NCBI RefSeq assembly: GCF_002994745.2
Contig: NC_037094.1
Coordinates: forward strand, 29,176,956 to 29,240,955
Direction of reading: 5' to 3'
DNA length: 64,000 nucleotides
Source of the DNA: Rosa chinensis
Taxonomy: Eukaryota > Streptophyta > Magnoliopsida > Rosales > Rosaceae
Every line of letters begins with the position of its first letter. Within the stretch, counting starts at the first letter, position 1. The translations under genes were made by a program, and so were the position numbers. Below, in pieces: positions 12,955 to 25,004 of this stretch. The notes under the pieces were generated by a model. That model saw nothing but the letters and a program-made list of their open reading frames with translations, ran no database searches and was not told where the DNA came from.

Positions 12955-15900
12955 GAAGGGTAGAAGACTACAAATCTAGCTGGGATTAATAGATCGCCAA
13001 TTCTGTTTAAGCCAAGAGATGTAAGAGGCAATTGCCATATACTTTGTAGTAGATGCCAATGGTTTAGACTTTCTTTAAAGTAGGCTCACCCAAAGTAAGT
13101 GTGATGTCTAGGAAGGTTCTGAGATTAGTGGTACTTAAGCGAGCATTGCTCCACCGACATCTCTCTACTATTGATTCGTCTACTAAAGACTTCACATGGA
13201 CATCATTTCTTTTGAGCGAAACGAAGCATGAATCAAAAGTTGATTTCTGGACTAAGTGTGACCAACGCAACTGCCTAGGGCACCGCCTCCGTCCACCACC
13301 AGCCTAAGGCTAGCGCAGTCCCTATCCATGATGCCATGGATGGCGTCCATCATGGTGATGGTGCCCTAGGTGATGTTGCAATCACCAACTTGCTTCAAAT
13401 AGCGTTTCAGACGCTCAGACCCAACCAAAATTCTCATTGGTTGCTTCTAAAGACTCTTGCTCATTTTACAAAGCCCGTTCCTTAGGGAAATTAGGACTGA
13501 GACCATCCTATACAAAGAATATGAAAATACTCATTATGTTCTTACATAGAATCCATGGGGATTCTTTGGACTAATTCAACCAATTTGTGGACGCTTAAAT
13601 ATCTCATGATATTGGTTGATACGCAAACACGCTGGTCACGTGTTGTGCCATTATCCACCTGTAAATGCTGCTTATGCTACACTTCTAGCACATATCCTAT
13701 GACAACGGGCTCACTCCCCGGATCATTATCTTTCATCAATTAGACTTGACAATGCTAGAGAGTTTACATTGAAGACTTTCGATGGTTATTGCATTAGGAC
13801 TAATGTTGGACATTATATTCTCATAAACACACCCAATTGGTCTCACGAAAACAACTACGATGTAGTCCGGACATTGGTAATGCGCACTAATTTCCTTATA
13901 TCCGCTTGGGGAGATGCAATATCGCATGCAGCTATGCTAATTCGTCTACGACCCACTGCCACTCAACCTACCTCTGCATTACAGTTAGTGACTGGGTACA
14001 AGTATCGTACTTACGCATATTTGAATATGCCTTTATGTGCCAATTGCGCTGCCACAACGCTCTATAATGGGTCCTTACTGACGAATGGGCAACTCAGTTG
14101 GATTTGAGACTCCAACAATCGTCCGCCACTTCATGCCCTTGCTAGGCGATCTCCTTACCGCTAGATTTGTGGATGTCACTTTGATGAGACAGTCTTCCTA
14201 TCATTAGGGGGAGATAAGAACACAGATGTTCAGTAGGAACGACATGAATTGTCATGGTCTGTCCCCACTATGTCTCATCCCGATCCCTACTAAAGTGACG
14301 AGATCACACAAATATGCTGCAAACATGCCTGCAAGGAAGGACGTCCCTACGAGAGGACGTAGTGCAACCCTACACTGAGGTAAGCATGGCGCCAATGCCA
14401 AAGAGAGTGGCATTCTGGCGTTATAGGCCATGGCCCCAGGATGCGTGGGAGGCCCGTGGGTTCAAAGGATACTTTGGCACATTTCAATCCTTTGATCATC
14501 GACACTCAAAATCCGTCTCATGAGTATCTTCCGGGTTATGGTTATCGTTGGGGGACGCCTCAACGTCAGAACCTATTCCTGAGAATATAAAGCTCTATGA
14601 AACTTATACTAGTGTACATGAGACGTGGGATAGAAACTCCATCATAATTGATGATGTAGTTGCACATTTCGTTGCGCATGAGTTTGTTGAGTCAGATCAT
14701 ATCGAACCACGCTCCGTTGATGAATGAATGCCAACGTAGAGAGATTTGGCCAAAATGGAAAGATGCGATCCAGGTTAAGTTGGATTCTCTAACGAAGAGG
14801 AAGGTTTTGAGCCAGTAATGACAACACCTCCTGACATAAACCTGTTGACTAATGGGTCTTCGTTAGAAAGCGTGATGAGAAAAAGATATGGTAATCTCGC
14901 CTTATGGCACAAGGCTTCTCACAAAATGCCATGGAATCGGCTACGATGAGACATATTCTTTCGTAATGGATGTCATTGCACTCCACTACCTTGTCAGTTT
15001 GGTAGTTTCCGAATAACTGAACATGCAGCTTACAAATGTGGTCACTACGTATCTCTATGGGGATCTAGATACGGAATATACATGAAGGCTCATGGAGGAC
15101 TTCATTTACCCAAGTCAAGTGGCTCTACACCACGGAGCGCGTTTACAAAGAGGTTGAAACGCTTGCTAAAATGACTACTTGATTTGAAGGGATATGCCCA
15201 CGCATTTCTATAACAAGTTTCGGATCCTATCGCGGTTCATGTTGGACATGATCTTCATTGAAAGCCCTTAATGAGTTAAGGAAAACTGCTGAACATTTGA
15301 AATCTGAGTTTGAGATGAAGGATTTTTGGGAGAACACGATTATGTCTCGGTTTGGAACTTGAGCATCGTGTCGATAGATGCTTAGGCATTTTGACAAGGT
15401 CAAGCCTTCAAGCACCCCCATGATCGTCCGTAGTCTTGATCCTGAAAATGATCCTCTTCGTCGAAAGGATGATGACGAAGATGTGCTAGAGGCTGAAGTG
15501 TCTTACTTAGTACAATAGGCGCATTATTGTACTTAACTAAATGCACAAGGCCGGACATCTCATTTGCCATGAACTTGTTAGCTAGATATAGCTCTACGCC
15601 AACGCGACACTATTGGATTGGTGTAAAAGATATCTTTTGATGATGTATGATTGATATGGGCTTGTTCTATCCCTACAGAGAGACGATGGATTCAGACTAC
15701 CCATCACACACTAGGAACGCCACCAACACTGGCCTGCGTCCACTATCCCCACCCCAAACGATAATCGTTTTGGAAGGTTTTGCTGATATTGAGTATCTCT
15801 CTGACCCACACAAAGGTCATTCCTAAATTGGTTAAGTGTTCACCATGGGTAAAGACCATGATATCTTGGAGGTCTACAGAACAGACCCTTGTCGCTATAT

Positions 15901-16200
15901 CTTCGAACAATGTAGAGATCATTACTCTTCACAAAGTGGTTCGTGAATGTATATGGATTGGATCCATAATTACGCATGTTCAAAACAATTGTGGTTTAAA
16001 GTCTACCACAGATGAGCCTACAAGCATTTAAGACAATGCTGCTGGTTTTGAACAAATGAAGCAAGGCTACATCAAAAGCGACAACACCAAGGATAATCAA
16101 CAACGACAAACTCTCCTCAAGATCAAAGTGAACTAGGTTCAATCTGAGGACAATATGATAGATTTGCTCACTAAGTCATTGCCTAAATTCCACTTTTGAG
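12955..16200 (+). pseudogene. copia pol remnant (integrase, RT, RNase H)
   Basis: Scattered frames hold integrase-like pieces (LKYLMILVDTQTRWSRVVPL near 13590-13660 and SHAAMLIRLRPT near 13920) and the connection and RNase H end (CTRPDISFAMNLLARYS near 15545-15600, DNMIDLLTKSLPKFHF near 16150). The order is integrase before RT/RNase H, as in Ty1/copia. Many stops and shifts interrupt it. No intact domain remains. Confidence 0.7.
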
Positions 16201-16421
16201 AAACATGTTGGTAGCATCGTTTGCAGAAGTTATCCGAACTCCCATGACCGTTGTCATCAGGGGGAGATGTCTATATGTATGGTCTCGAAACGTGAAGGGT
16301 GTGTTGTGCTCTTTTTCCCCTTCGACCGGGGTTATTTTTGTCCCACAGGGTTTTTGTTACCCGGCAAGGTTTTTAATGAGGCAACGAGAGAAGCACCACG
16401 TTTGGGCGACACAAGGGGGAG

Positions 16422-16655
16422 TGTTCAAGTAAATCCAGAATATGTGTCTGGCCCAAACTCGAGGTTGCTTGCTCTAGTTGAAATAAGGTTTATATTAGAG
16501 ATATTTTCAGAGAATCTTAGGAGATATCCAATTAATGTACAATTATGTTTCCATGTATAACTCTATCTCTATGCTTGTAATCCTCTATATAAAGAGGCCC
16601 CTATTATCAATAAAAGCACGACTCAATTCTCTCCCAATTCAGTTTTCCTTAAACA
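16422..16655 (+). repeat. 3' LTR of copia element
   Basis: Partner of 10798-11031. It is preceded by a purine-rich AAGGGGGAG tract (about 16413-16421) that serves as the polypurine primer in such elements. Confidence 0.9.
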
Positions 16656-16999
16656 CTTATTTAATTATTTGTTTTCTACCCGTTTATTTACAAAATTTCG
16701 AGAGACCCGTAACCCTATGGCGCGTCTCTCATACTTGTATTTACTGAGTGATTTGTTATTTTCCAAATTGAGCTCCTATTGTAAGCCCAAATCCTTTAGC
16801 CCACTTTAAATTCCGCTTTTGAAAGTATGTTGTTCGGTTGCTAGAATGATTTGTCCAAGGAAGTGCTTTGTAACCAACAGTCTAAACCCAAAAGGCCTTG
16901 CGATTTTGGGTTGATGAGTTATCGGGATGTCATTCGTGACATGTCGGTTTCTCATTGGCTCGGGGTCGTGGCGCTGTGGGACCCCTCTCTTGGGTCACC

Positions 17000-17536
17000 A
17001 CAGCTTGTTTTTGTGCACTGTAAATAGGATTATACGGCGCACATATTTACAGCGCACATGGTGGGCCGTAAAAGACCAATTTTGGTGTAGTGATGGTGAA
17101 GCTGTGGGGTGCCCTTAGCATTTTTTGTTTGCGCCATCTAGGCTTCTTTCTGGTTAATGGGCCTCAAAGATGATTGGCTTGGGATTTGGACCTCAAAGGC
17201 AATTAATGGTTTTTCCTCTTATTTAGATGAGGGAGGTGAGCGTGGAGTTCCATCCTTTTATCCTAGTATTTTTTAATTTGCTCATATCGCAAACAAATCT
17301 AGTAACTCTATTAACCTATTTTACTTCTACTTCGGAGTACTAGGTTTTTTGTTAGAATAAAAGTGCGTGGACTTTCAAAAAGGTCGGTGTATTGGGATGT
17401 TAAGGCTTATTCTGGTTTGGTAGTATAGATTTTGGTACTCTGTAAAACAGCTATTTCTAACGACCCCATAGGGGTGTGTCGTTTTTGTACTGCTTGCTGA
17501 ATTATAAAATTGGGATGACGTTTTTTGTTTCAAAAA
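17000..17536 (+). mobile_element. Non-LTR retroposon 3' tail
   Basis: The terminal phrase TTGTACTGCTTGCTGAATT, then ATAA..GGATGACG and an A-rich end at 17531-17536, matches the 3' end of the retroposon at 59170-60244. That shared terminus on unrelated flanks marks both as copies of one non-LTR family. The 5' limit is unclear. Confidence 0.5.
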
Positions 17537-17773
17537 TCAAGATGCTAACTTCAATAAGAGTATAAGACAACAACAATAAACACCTCAAGTGAAAAACTAA
17601 AAAATGGACAAAAACCACCTTGAAGCAACGCCATAAACCCAAACCAATCTGACACAATCCATAAACCTAAATTATGATTATTACCAAGAATTGAAACAAC
17701 GGCGCCATAACTACTATTGCAGTTAACCAAAAAGTGAATTTAACTAAGAAGAGACTGCATCTAACAATATAGA

Positions 17774-18645
17774 TTTTTTTTTTTTGAATCAAACCCACAA
17801 GGGTGGTAATATCATTCATCTCAAGCCAAAATAGATATTACATACCTTTTTGCTGCCATCTACTGACATATAAGAAGATGTGTTAGTACCACAATGGTAC
17901 GTAGAACTAGGCCACTCATTAGACATCAAAAACATCGAAAAGCGGGTCTCTTCCTTCGGTACTAGTCCAAAAGATTTGCTAAAAGCACATAAAAGTGCAT
18001 TGATCTCTAAACACTAAAGAATTATTGAAATAGACATAGGGTTCCCTAAACAAAATAGGAAATTAAAAGAAAGAAAATCTATCTAATTAGTAGCCCACAA
18101 GGGTCAAGGGGAAGATAGCCCAGCGCCAAAAGGATAGGCCCAAACCCGATCCCAATTCACCACCTACCAGCACAAATACGCACCCCATTGCCACCACGAC
18201 CTGCAGTCCGCTACCGCCACCACACCATAAAGACTACGATCACACAGTCACGACTCCATTGCATCGAAGACATCACCATAGCCTAGTGCAATCCAAATCC
18301 AACCAGAGTTGGGAAAACACTAGTGCGCTCGGAGTTGGAAGACATCTTCCTTGATACCGCCCTGCCGCCGCCATCACCTGAAGCAGAACTAGATCGGTCT
18401 CCGATCCAGCCCCATTGCCAGTCATCGCCCTTGCATCAATGTCCAAGCCCAACCTTGCCGCCAAGAACTTCGAACCAGATCAAGAATGACCCACCCCAAT
18501 TACCTCCAAGCCATTAATCCCAGAAGTCTGGACAAATGAAGGACCTGTTCGGTAGCCAACACAACAGCAAAGCGGCGATGCCAGCACTACCGCTGCCGGA
18601 CAGGAACATTGTGGTGATGTAGTCGCTCTCTTGCGGCGCTAGGGC
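17774..18645 (-). mobile_element. Probable reverse-strand non-LTR element fragment
   Basis: A run of 13 T (17774-17786), the complement of a poly(A) tail, is followed by CACAAGGGTGGTAATATCATTC and then GC-rich, CCGCCACCACC-type sequence at 18110-18640. This is the composition of plant LINE leaders and tails read backwards. No reading frame with retroelement domains remains. Confidence 0.35.
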
Positions 18646-20161
18646 TAAGAGAGAGATTATGTTTTCTTTTTTGCATATATATATATATATATATTTATAG
18701 TGAGAGAGATATTAAGTTTTTTTTTTCTTTTTCGTTATTCACTTTTTAATGATATACTTGTAACTAATTTTCTATTTAATCAATTATATACTTGACAGGA
18801 TTTCTCTTTTCTTTTTAGTGGTTAGATTTTTTTATTTATTAAATGGTTAGAATGTATTTAAAATCAGTAATCAATTCAATTATTATTGCAATAGTGCTCA
18901 AGGCCATTGTTCTTTCTTTTTGAGGTTTTGCTAGTGTCTGCTTCTTACCTATGCCGAGGGGGAAGATCACAAGCACTCTCCCCAATGCAAATCTTTCTTA
19001 CCCATTTTAAACTACTCAAATGCTGTTCTTGGAGTACTTTTTGTATCTATGTTTATGTTTGTTTTTTCACATACCTAGCTTGGAGTACTTTTTGTATCTA
19101 CGTTTATGTTTGTTTTTGCGCATACCAAGCCAAGCAGTTAAGAGACATTGCAGAAACTAATATTTAACCATGAAATGCAGACCTAAAACTCTAGCCCCCA
19201 TGCAGCGATGGCGTTGCTTTTGATTTGTATTTTCGAGGTTATTATTTTCTTAATGCTTCTTGCACGAGGGATTAGAATCATCTCACCTTCTCATGCAGAA
19301 AGTGATATTATTGCCTGGGTATATTTAATCCAAATTGTTTGCTAGCTTCATTCATAGTCCAGATACCGATCATAAGTAAAACCCTATCATACTGGAGAGT
19401 GTGTCGTGGGGATTCTGCATGCCAATGTTTTATTTAATTAGTTTCTGCCAAAATAATTTGAGTCTATATACTTGGCGTTGTCATTCGATCACTTAAGCTT
19501 AATTGCTTAACAGGTCTCGTTTGATTCGCAAATTTCAAATTTTAAAAAAGGAAATAAATCATTATTCTAAAAAGGGGTGGGGCCATGGGATGAATTCCTT
19601 ATTTTTTGCATTGATTATAATTTTTTTTTGTTACTCTTTTGCTGTTATTAAACAGTAAAGTGTCTCGGCTCATGAGGATATCAATTTCTCGTGGTCATAA
19701 TAAAGACAGATAGATCTTCATTTTGCGAATCAAATGAGACCAGGCTAATGTAAAAGTTCGCAACTTTTTCTTTACGTACAAGATTAATTCCATCTTTCCT
19801 TCATATGTATCAAGGAAAAGTGCAAGCTATCAAGTGATATTCATGAACAACCCACAATGATGAGGATTTTACACATATGCACATTTTCTTTTCATCATGG
19901 TTCTATTAGATAGTCAAAAGAAACGGTTTTAAACTTCCAAGTAATTTCAATAGTTTTTGTTTTTGTTGCAATTTTTATGTACATGATTACTATTCCATCA
20001 TGATGAGTACCTTTTTTTTTTATTCCTTACAGAAGTAAAACATGTCCTTGCTCAAAATTTTATTGAGAGAATAAAAAGGATATATGGAAACATAAGGAAC
20101 AAAACAAAAACCATACCTAGAAACAAAACAACTATACAAGCTCCCAACTCGTACAGCAATA
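18646..20161. other. AT-rich intergenic DNA
   Basis: Contains an (AT)n run at about 18674-18695 and the 51-bp tandem duplication listed separately. I see no gene; the 86-codon frame at 18907-19167 arises from that duplication. Confidence 0.5.
19028..19129 (+). repeat. 51-bp tandem duplication
   Basis: Two adjacent copies start at 19028 and 19079 with CTTGGAGTACTTTTTGTATC and run through GTTTATGTTTGTTTTT. They differ at a few positions. Confidence 0.8.
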
Positions 20162-20460
20162 TCTATATACTATTATTAAGAGAAGACACTTTGTTAGCCA
20201 AAATTAAAAATTTTGACAGATTTAACCCTGAAAGATTAAAAAATTTTGACAATAAATTAAATCACAATGATAAATAGGACAATTATAAAATAGATTTTAT
20301 TAAGAAAATTGAAAAGAAATTATCCCACAACTCCCACTTTTCTCTCCCACTATTTTCTCTTTGCAATAACTACCCATTGATTCTTTTGCAGATAACCATT
20401 TTTTTTTTTTTTACAGTTAAAATTTTTCTTACACATGCAAAGCATGTGATTGCAGACTAG
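20162..20460 (+). mobile_element. Small non-autonomous Helitron, 299 bp
   Basis: The 5' end is TCTATATACTATTATTAAGA, close to the usual plant Helitron 5' terminus. The 3' end is CTAG (the CTRR rule), preceded 8 bases upstream by a perfect 7-bp hairpin, CACATGC-AAA-GCATGTG (20432-20448). The flanking bases are A on the left (20161) and T on the right (20461), the AT insertion site Helitrons use without duplication. There is no coding capacity. Confidence 0.75.
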
Positions 20461-20721
20461 TTCAAAACTAACTAAAGCCAGCAAAAAACAATTAATAGAG
20501 AATTTAACACATTTAGGAGTACTTATAATTATGAGGAATTGAGGATGCATGATGTTTGTGAAAACAACATGATCTATATCAGTTTTGAACTCATTTGATG
20601 CATGTAGTGTTGCCGCACAATTTCTTCACCCGTTGTGATTAGGCAAAGATAATTTGCAATATATAAAGGGTAAAAAAAAAAAAAGTACATGGTATCAAGT
20701 GAGTAAGATATCCAATATAAG

Positions 20722-21131
20722 CAGTCCTTCTTGGCTAAGGATGTCTTTACCTTAGCTTAGGAACATATTTTAAGTTTTTGACCACTTTTCGATCACATAT
20801 TCACATCTTAACCGTTCAGTTTTTAGGTCATAATGTATAGATTATCTCTGCAAAATTTCAGCCAAATTGATGATTGTTAGGGCATTCAAATATGCAATTT
20901 ACAATAATGAACACAAACGGTTCCGGTTCAACAGATTCGGTTCGTTCACTGGTGTAATCGAGTTTGATACCGTAACGATTATCAATTTGGCTGAAAATTT
21001 GCAGAAGTGATCTATACATTAGGACCTAAAAACTAAATGGTTAAGATGTGGATATGTGATCGAAAAGTGGTCAAAAATTGAAAATCCGTTCCTAAGACTA
21101 AGGTAAGGATATCCTTACTTGAGAAGGACTG
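20722..21131. mobile_element. Foldback MITE with 10-bp target duplication
   Basis: Nearly the whole 410 bp is an inverted repeat, from CAGTCCTTCT at the left to AGAAGGACTG at the right, with arms of about 180 bp around a short centre. The 10-mer CCAATATAAG flanks both sides (20712-20721 and 21132-21141). A duplication of 9-10 bp and long inverted ends fit a Mutator-type MITE. Confidence 0.8.
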
Positions 21132-21154
21132 CCAATATAAGTATATATATATAC

Positions 21155-21551
21155 AGATCTAATCCAGAGCGGAGCTCCGCTTTGAAATTAACGTGTGAAG
21201 TTCGAGTTTTCAGTCACTTTTCGGTTGCATATCCACATCTCAACCGTTCAGTTTTTAGGTACTACTGTATAGATCATCTCTGCAAATTTTCAGCCAAATT
21301 GATGATCATTAAGGCATCTAACTCGTTTAAACCAATGGAAGGACTGAATCTGTCAACCTGAACCGTACTAGGTTTAAGGCACTTATCAATGCCTTAACGA
21401 TCATCATTTTGGCTGAAAATTTTCAGAGATGATCTATACAGTAGTACCTAAAAACTGAACGGTTGAGATGTGGATATGCGACCGAAAAGTGACTGAAAAC
21501 TCGAACTTCACACGTTAATTTCAAAGCGGAGCTCCGCTCTGGATTGGATCT
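21155..21551. mobile_element. Second foldback MITE of the same family
   Basis: A 397-bp near-palindrome running from AGATCTAATCCAGAGCGGAG to CTCCGCTCTGGATTGGATCT. It shares the inner block CACTTTTCGGT...CCGTTCAGTTTTTAGG...TTTCAGCCAAATTGATGAT with the MITE just upstream, so the two are relatives. It sits inside a TATATA microsatellite on both sides, so the target duplication cannot be read. Transcripts would fold into a long hairpin. Confidence 0.75.
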
Positions 21552-22021
21552 ATATATATATATATATAGCAATTTAAGGTCCTTATAAAGATAAAAGTCT
21601 GTATGCGCAATAATTAGGCATAATTGCTAAAGTACACTCTAAATTTGGTAATAATTGTTAATTTACACCCTTAACTTGCAATTGTGAAAATTAACTCCTT
21701 GAACTTGGCGAAAATTGTCAATTTGCACCAATCCATCAAATTCAACATTTTCCATTTAAATATGAGGGGTAATATGGTCATTTTATATTTATTCATCTGA
21801 ATAATAAAAATAAATAAAAAATAATTCTTTAGAAGGAGATTCATGCCCTTCCATCTACTTATTCCCATGAGAATGAAAGAAAATATCATTGCAAGGTTTA
21901 GTATTTTGGTAGGAAACGCTAAATATATCTTTAAGATTTAGATGATACCTAGGAATAGGCTTGGGTATACCTTTGAATAGGCTTGGGGGACTTGGAGGAC
22001 CGTATGTTCTCAAATAAAAAT

Positions 22022-22720
22022 GGGTAAAATCCTCATATAGTACCCAAATTATCACGAAATGCACTTTTTGGTATCTATAAATTTTCAGGGAGTCCAGTGA
22101 TACCTGTACTATCCATCCGTTAGCCCTTATAGTACCTCCGTCTATTATTCGGTTAAAAATGCCTACGTGGCGGTCATGTAACACTTATGTGAGTAAAATA
22201 GCAAGGGTAAATTCGTCTTTTCATTCATATTTAGAATTATAGAATTTAATATATTGAATATCTATAATTAAAAAATATATTGATGCATAAAAATAATAAT
22301 AATAATACCCAACTTATTCTCCACTATTATTGGGATACTTGGGTAAATTAATTTAAGTATTTTTATTTTTTTTCAGTTTTTATTATTTTATGAAAATTTA
22401 ATATATATTAATTTAGACATAACTTTTTTCTCGAACAATTAATAGGATTAATCAATAGAGATGGTAGGTAAATCTAGATATTCACTAAATTCAATTATAG
22501 GTCTTTCTTTTAACCTAGTCTAATTTATTTTAATTTAGTTTAATCAAATTTGTAAAAGAAATATGAAAAATAGGTGTTTTACGATTTTACTCATACTTTA
22601 ACGGAAGTACTAAAACGGCTCATAGAGGGATAATACAGGTACCACTAGACTCTCTAAAAATTTGTAGGTATCAAAAAGTGCATTTCGTAATAGTTCAGGT
22701 ACTATATAAAGATTTTACCC
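22022..22720. mobile_element. TIR element (Mutator-like MITE), 699 bp
   Basis: The ends GGGTAAAATC and GATTTTACCC are inverted, and complementarity runs for more than 100 bp with the shared CGAAATGCACTTTTTG block. The 9-mers outside are AATAAAAAT (22013-22021) and AATAAAAAA (22721-22729), a near-perfect target duplication. There is no reading frame. Confidence 0.65.
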
Positions 22721-22729
22721 AATAAAAAA

Positions 22730-24700
22730 CCCCTCTTATGGACTTGATTTGGGAATATGAACCAAAATACCTAGGATGCTATTCTGATCGGTTGACCCTA
22801 ATACTTCAAAATAGTAGCAAAACACAAATAATCACCAATTGTGATCCATTATACAACATATAATAAATGAAATTACATTTGCATATGAAATGCCCATGCA
22901 AAAAAAATCATACACTAGATTCTCTCCCTTTTGGAGAAAGAATGTTGTGCAATTGTACCTGTGGTCAATTTTCTATCAAGATAAAAATCGAAATAAATAT
23001 AAAATGACCGTATTATCTTTCATATTTTGATGAAAAACATTGAATTTGACCGAGGGGATTAAGGCTTTATTTGGGATTGCTTTGCTTTTTAAAAAATCAT
23101 CTTTTGCTCAAAATTTTAGATTTTATTATGTTTGGTAAATAAATAAAAAGCAGATTTGATTGAAAGTTATAGGTCACTGGCAGCAGATTTTAGAAGCAAT
23201 CAAGAGGTTGCTTTTAGAAGCTGTTGTGGATCAAAACACACTTTTATGTACTGACAACACTTTTAAAAATATTATTTACCAAACACGAAACTGTTTTAAT
23301 TCACAGTTGATTATTCTCATAGCACAGCAGTAACAGTTTTTTTTTTTAAAAGTCACATCAATCTTAAACTAGCCATAAGACTCATTTTGGACCAGAGTCA
23401 CCCATTGGACTCAAAACATAACCCTAAAAATTGTTGAAGACCCAATTCCCTAGATCACTCCAAAAGGGAATCGACAATACTATTGCCTGTGAAAATATTA
23501 AATTTGGAGATTTAGATAAACTTCTGTTTTGATAACGTTAACTCACTATATTGTTGAACAAATAAATGTTACATATCTGGTTTGGATATCAATGAATTTT
23601 TTTTTTTAAAAGAGGATCAAATGATTTCATTCCTATCCCCATAGTGACTCCAAGCCATGACTTCGTCATTAGGTAGTGAGTATAAATGAACTCATTAGTT
23701 GTAAAATTAATGCTTTTAGGAAAAGATTATTTTAGGTTTTATCAAAATATTATGTCTGCCTTATGAGCGTAAAAGGCTCGAAAATTGTGATTGATAAAAT
23801 TATTAGTAGATTTCAACTCTCATATATGTAAAATCTCTTATAATTCGTGTTAAACTATCGATGATTTGTGGTGACTAACAACAAGATAATTCACTTGCAG
23901 ATTCATTGGTCAAGTATAGCCCTAGACTTCCATCTCAAATAGTCTGGACAAATGATTTTTGATTCTCTTAATTGACTTAACCTTTAAAAGTATTTTGAGC
24001 TTCAACACTCGCCATACTTCTTATGAACGGTTTCTTTATATTAGATAAAAATATCCATCTATTTTTTTTTTCTTTTTTCTCTTAGAAATCTTATATTCAA
24101 ATTTGAATGATCAAATAGCGCTAGCAAACAGGTGACCCAAAAAAAATAGCGCTAGCAAACAAGTATATGACCAAATTTGACACTAATGCCCCCCCTCCCT
24201 TTCATAAGAAAATGAATTTCCCCCTATCACTCCAACAATAATCATTCTCAATCCAACACTAATTCACCACCATGATTATGTTTCTAGCCTGCACCTGAAT
24301 ACAAATTAATCATGACAAGAGAACTTAATGACATCTTAGACACCAAGATAAGCACTAATTATATCCACATATTCCTTCTTTAATATCTGATTCTTTCCCA
24401 CTTATCCACCAATCCACCAAAGGTCCTAAAAATAAAATGAAAAAAGGATCCAAGTTCTTTGATATATATAACAATTTTTTAATCAAAAATACTAATTATT
24501 ACATAGGCAGTACAGGGGAAGATAGAGTCCAAAAATGGCCAAATGAATGAGATGGTCCTGTTGTGAGCCAGCCAGAGAGAAGAGATGCAAATCTTGACTT
24601 GCTTGGCTGCGCTGCACAGTCCACCTGACAAGCTATGAAGTCATGTACTTAAATTTCACTGACCTTTTTTCCCCTCTCTCTCAACAACACTCCACCACAC
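22730..24700. other. AT-rich intergenic DNA upstream of the hydrolase gene
   Basis: AT-rich non-coding DNA. A block at about 23060-23370 (many TTTAAAAG and TTTGGTAAATA motifs, in both orientations) may be an old TIR element. I see no gene. The last few hundred bases must hold the promoter of the downstream gene, but I cannot point to a clear TATA box. Confidence 0.4.
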
Positions 24701-24730
24701 TAGTTACACAAACTCTGAACTTTCATCCCC

Positions 24731-24734
<4 letters not shown>

Positions 24735-24766
<32 letters not shown>
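24735..24766 (+). repeat. (CT)16 microsatellite in the 5' leader
   Basis: A pure CT run about 240 bases before the start codon of the hydrolase gene. CT-rich tracts are common in plant leaders and can act as core-promoter Y-patch or BPC-binding sequence; that role is inferred. Confidence 0.8.
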
Positions 24767-24768
<2 letters not shown>

Positions 24769-25004
24769 GAACTCTGCACTAGTCTCAGAAACCCAACTCA
24801 CTCATGACCTCACCTTACACACTTGCAGCTAAACAAAACAAGACACAAAACCCCAAACCAACTTTTTAGTGGAAACTCCCAACAATCACCTTAAACCCCA
24901 AAAGCCAAAACCCATTTCAATCCCTCAAATGCATTCTTCTCTTGTCCTCACTCAATGAGCTGGGTTGTTGTTCTGAAGCTTGAATCTCATTCTGGGTTTT
25001 TTGA

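Larger units (their letters stand above)
10798..16655 (+). mobile_element. Degenerate Ty1/copia LTR retrotransposon, full-length borders
   Basis: Two 234-bp direct repeats, both beginning TGTTCAAG and ending AAACA, flank decayed gag-pol remnants in copia order. The 5-mer CTTAT lies immediately outside each end (10793-10797 and 16656-16660), a perfect target duplication, so the borders are exact. By eye I count about 17 differences between the two LTRs (about 93% identity), so the insertion is not recent. The coding part is full of stops and frameshifts. The element sits inside an older gypsy-type LTR. Confidence 0.9.
7624..16973 (+). mobile_element. Large Ty3/gypsy-type LTR, interrupted by a copia element
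   Basis: The left edge starts TGTAACACCCC, the usual start of long LTRs in plant chromoviral (Tekay/Del-like) elements. The stretch 9980-10690, with its CTCCGGAGGGGGCTGTGCTCC and GGGCATGCGAGGACGAAAG phrases, is typical of the same LTRs. The sequence stops at 10797 where the copia element begins and resumes at 16661. It ends near 16973 at GGGGTCGTGGCG, probably a mutated GGGGTCGTGACA. Without the insertion the LTR is about 3.5 kb. No gag or pol of this element is present, so it is a solo or fragmentary LTR. The short reading frames in it (for example 8991-9326) are not genes. Confidence 0.5.
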
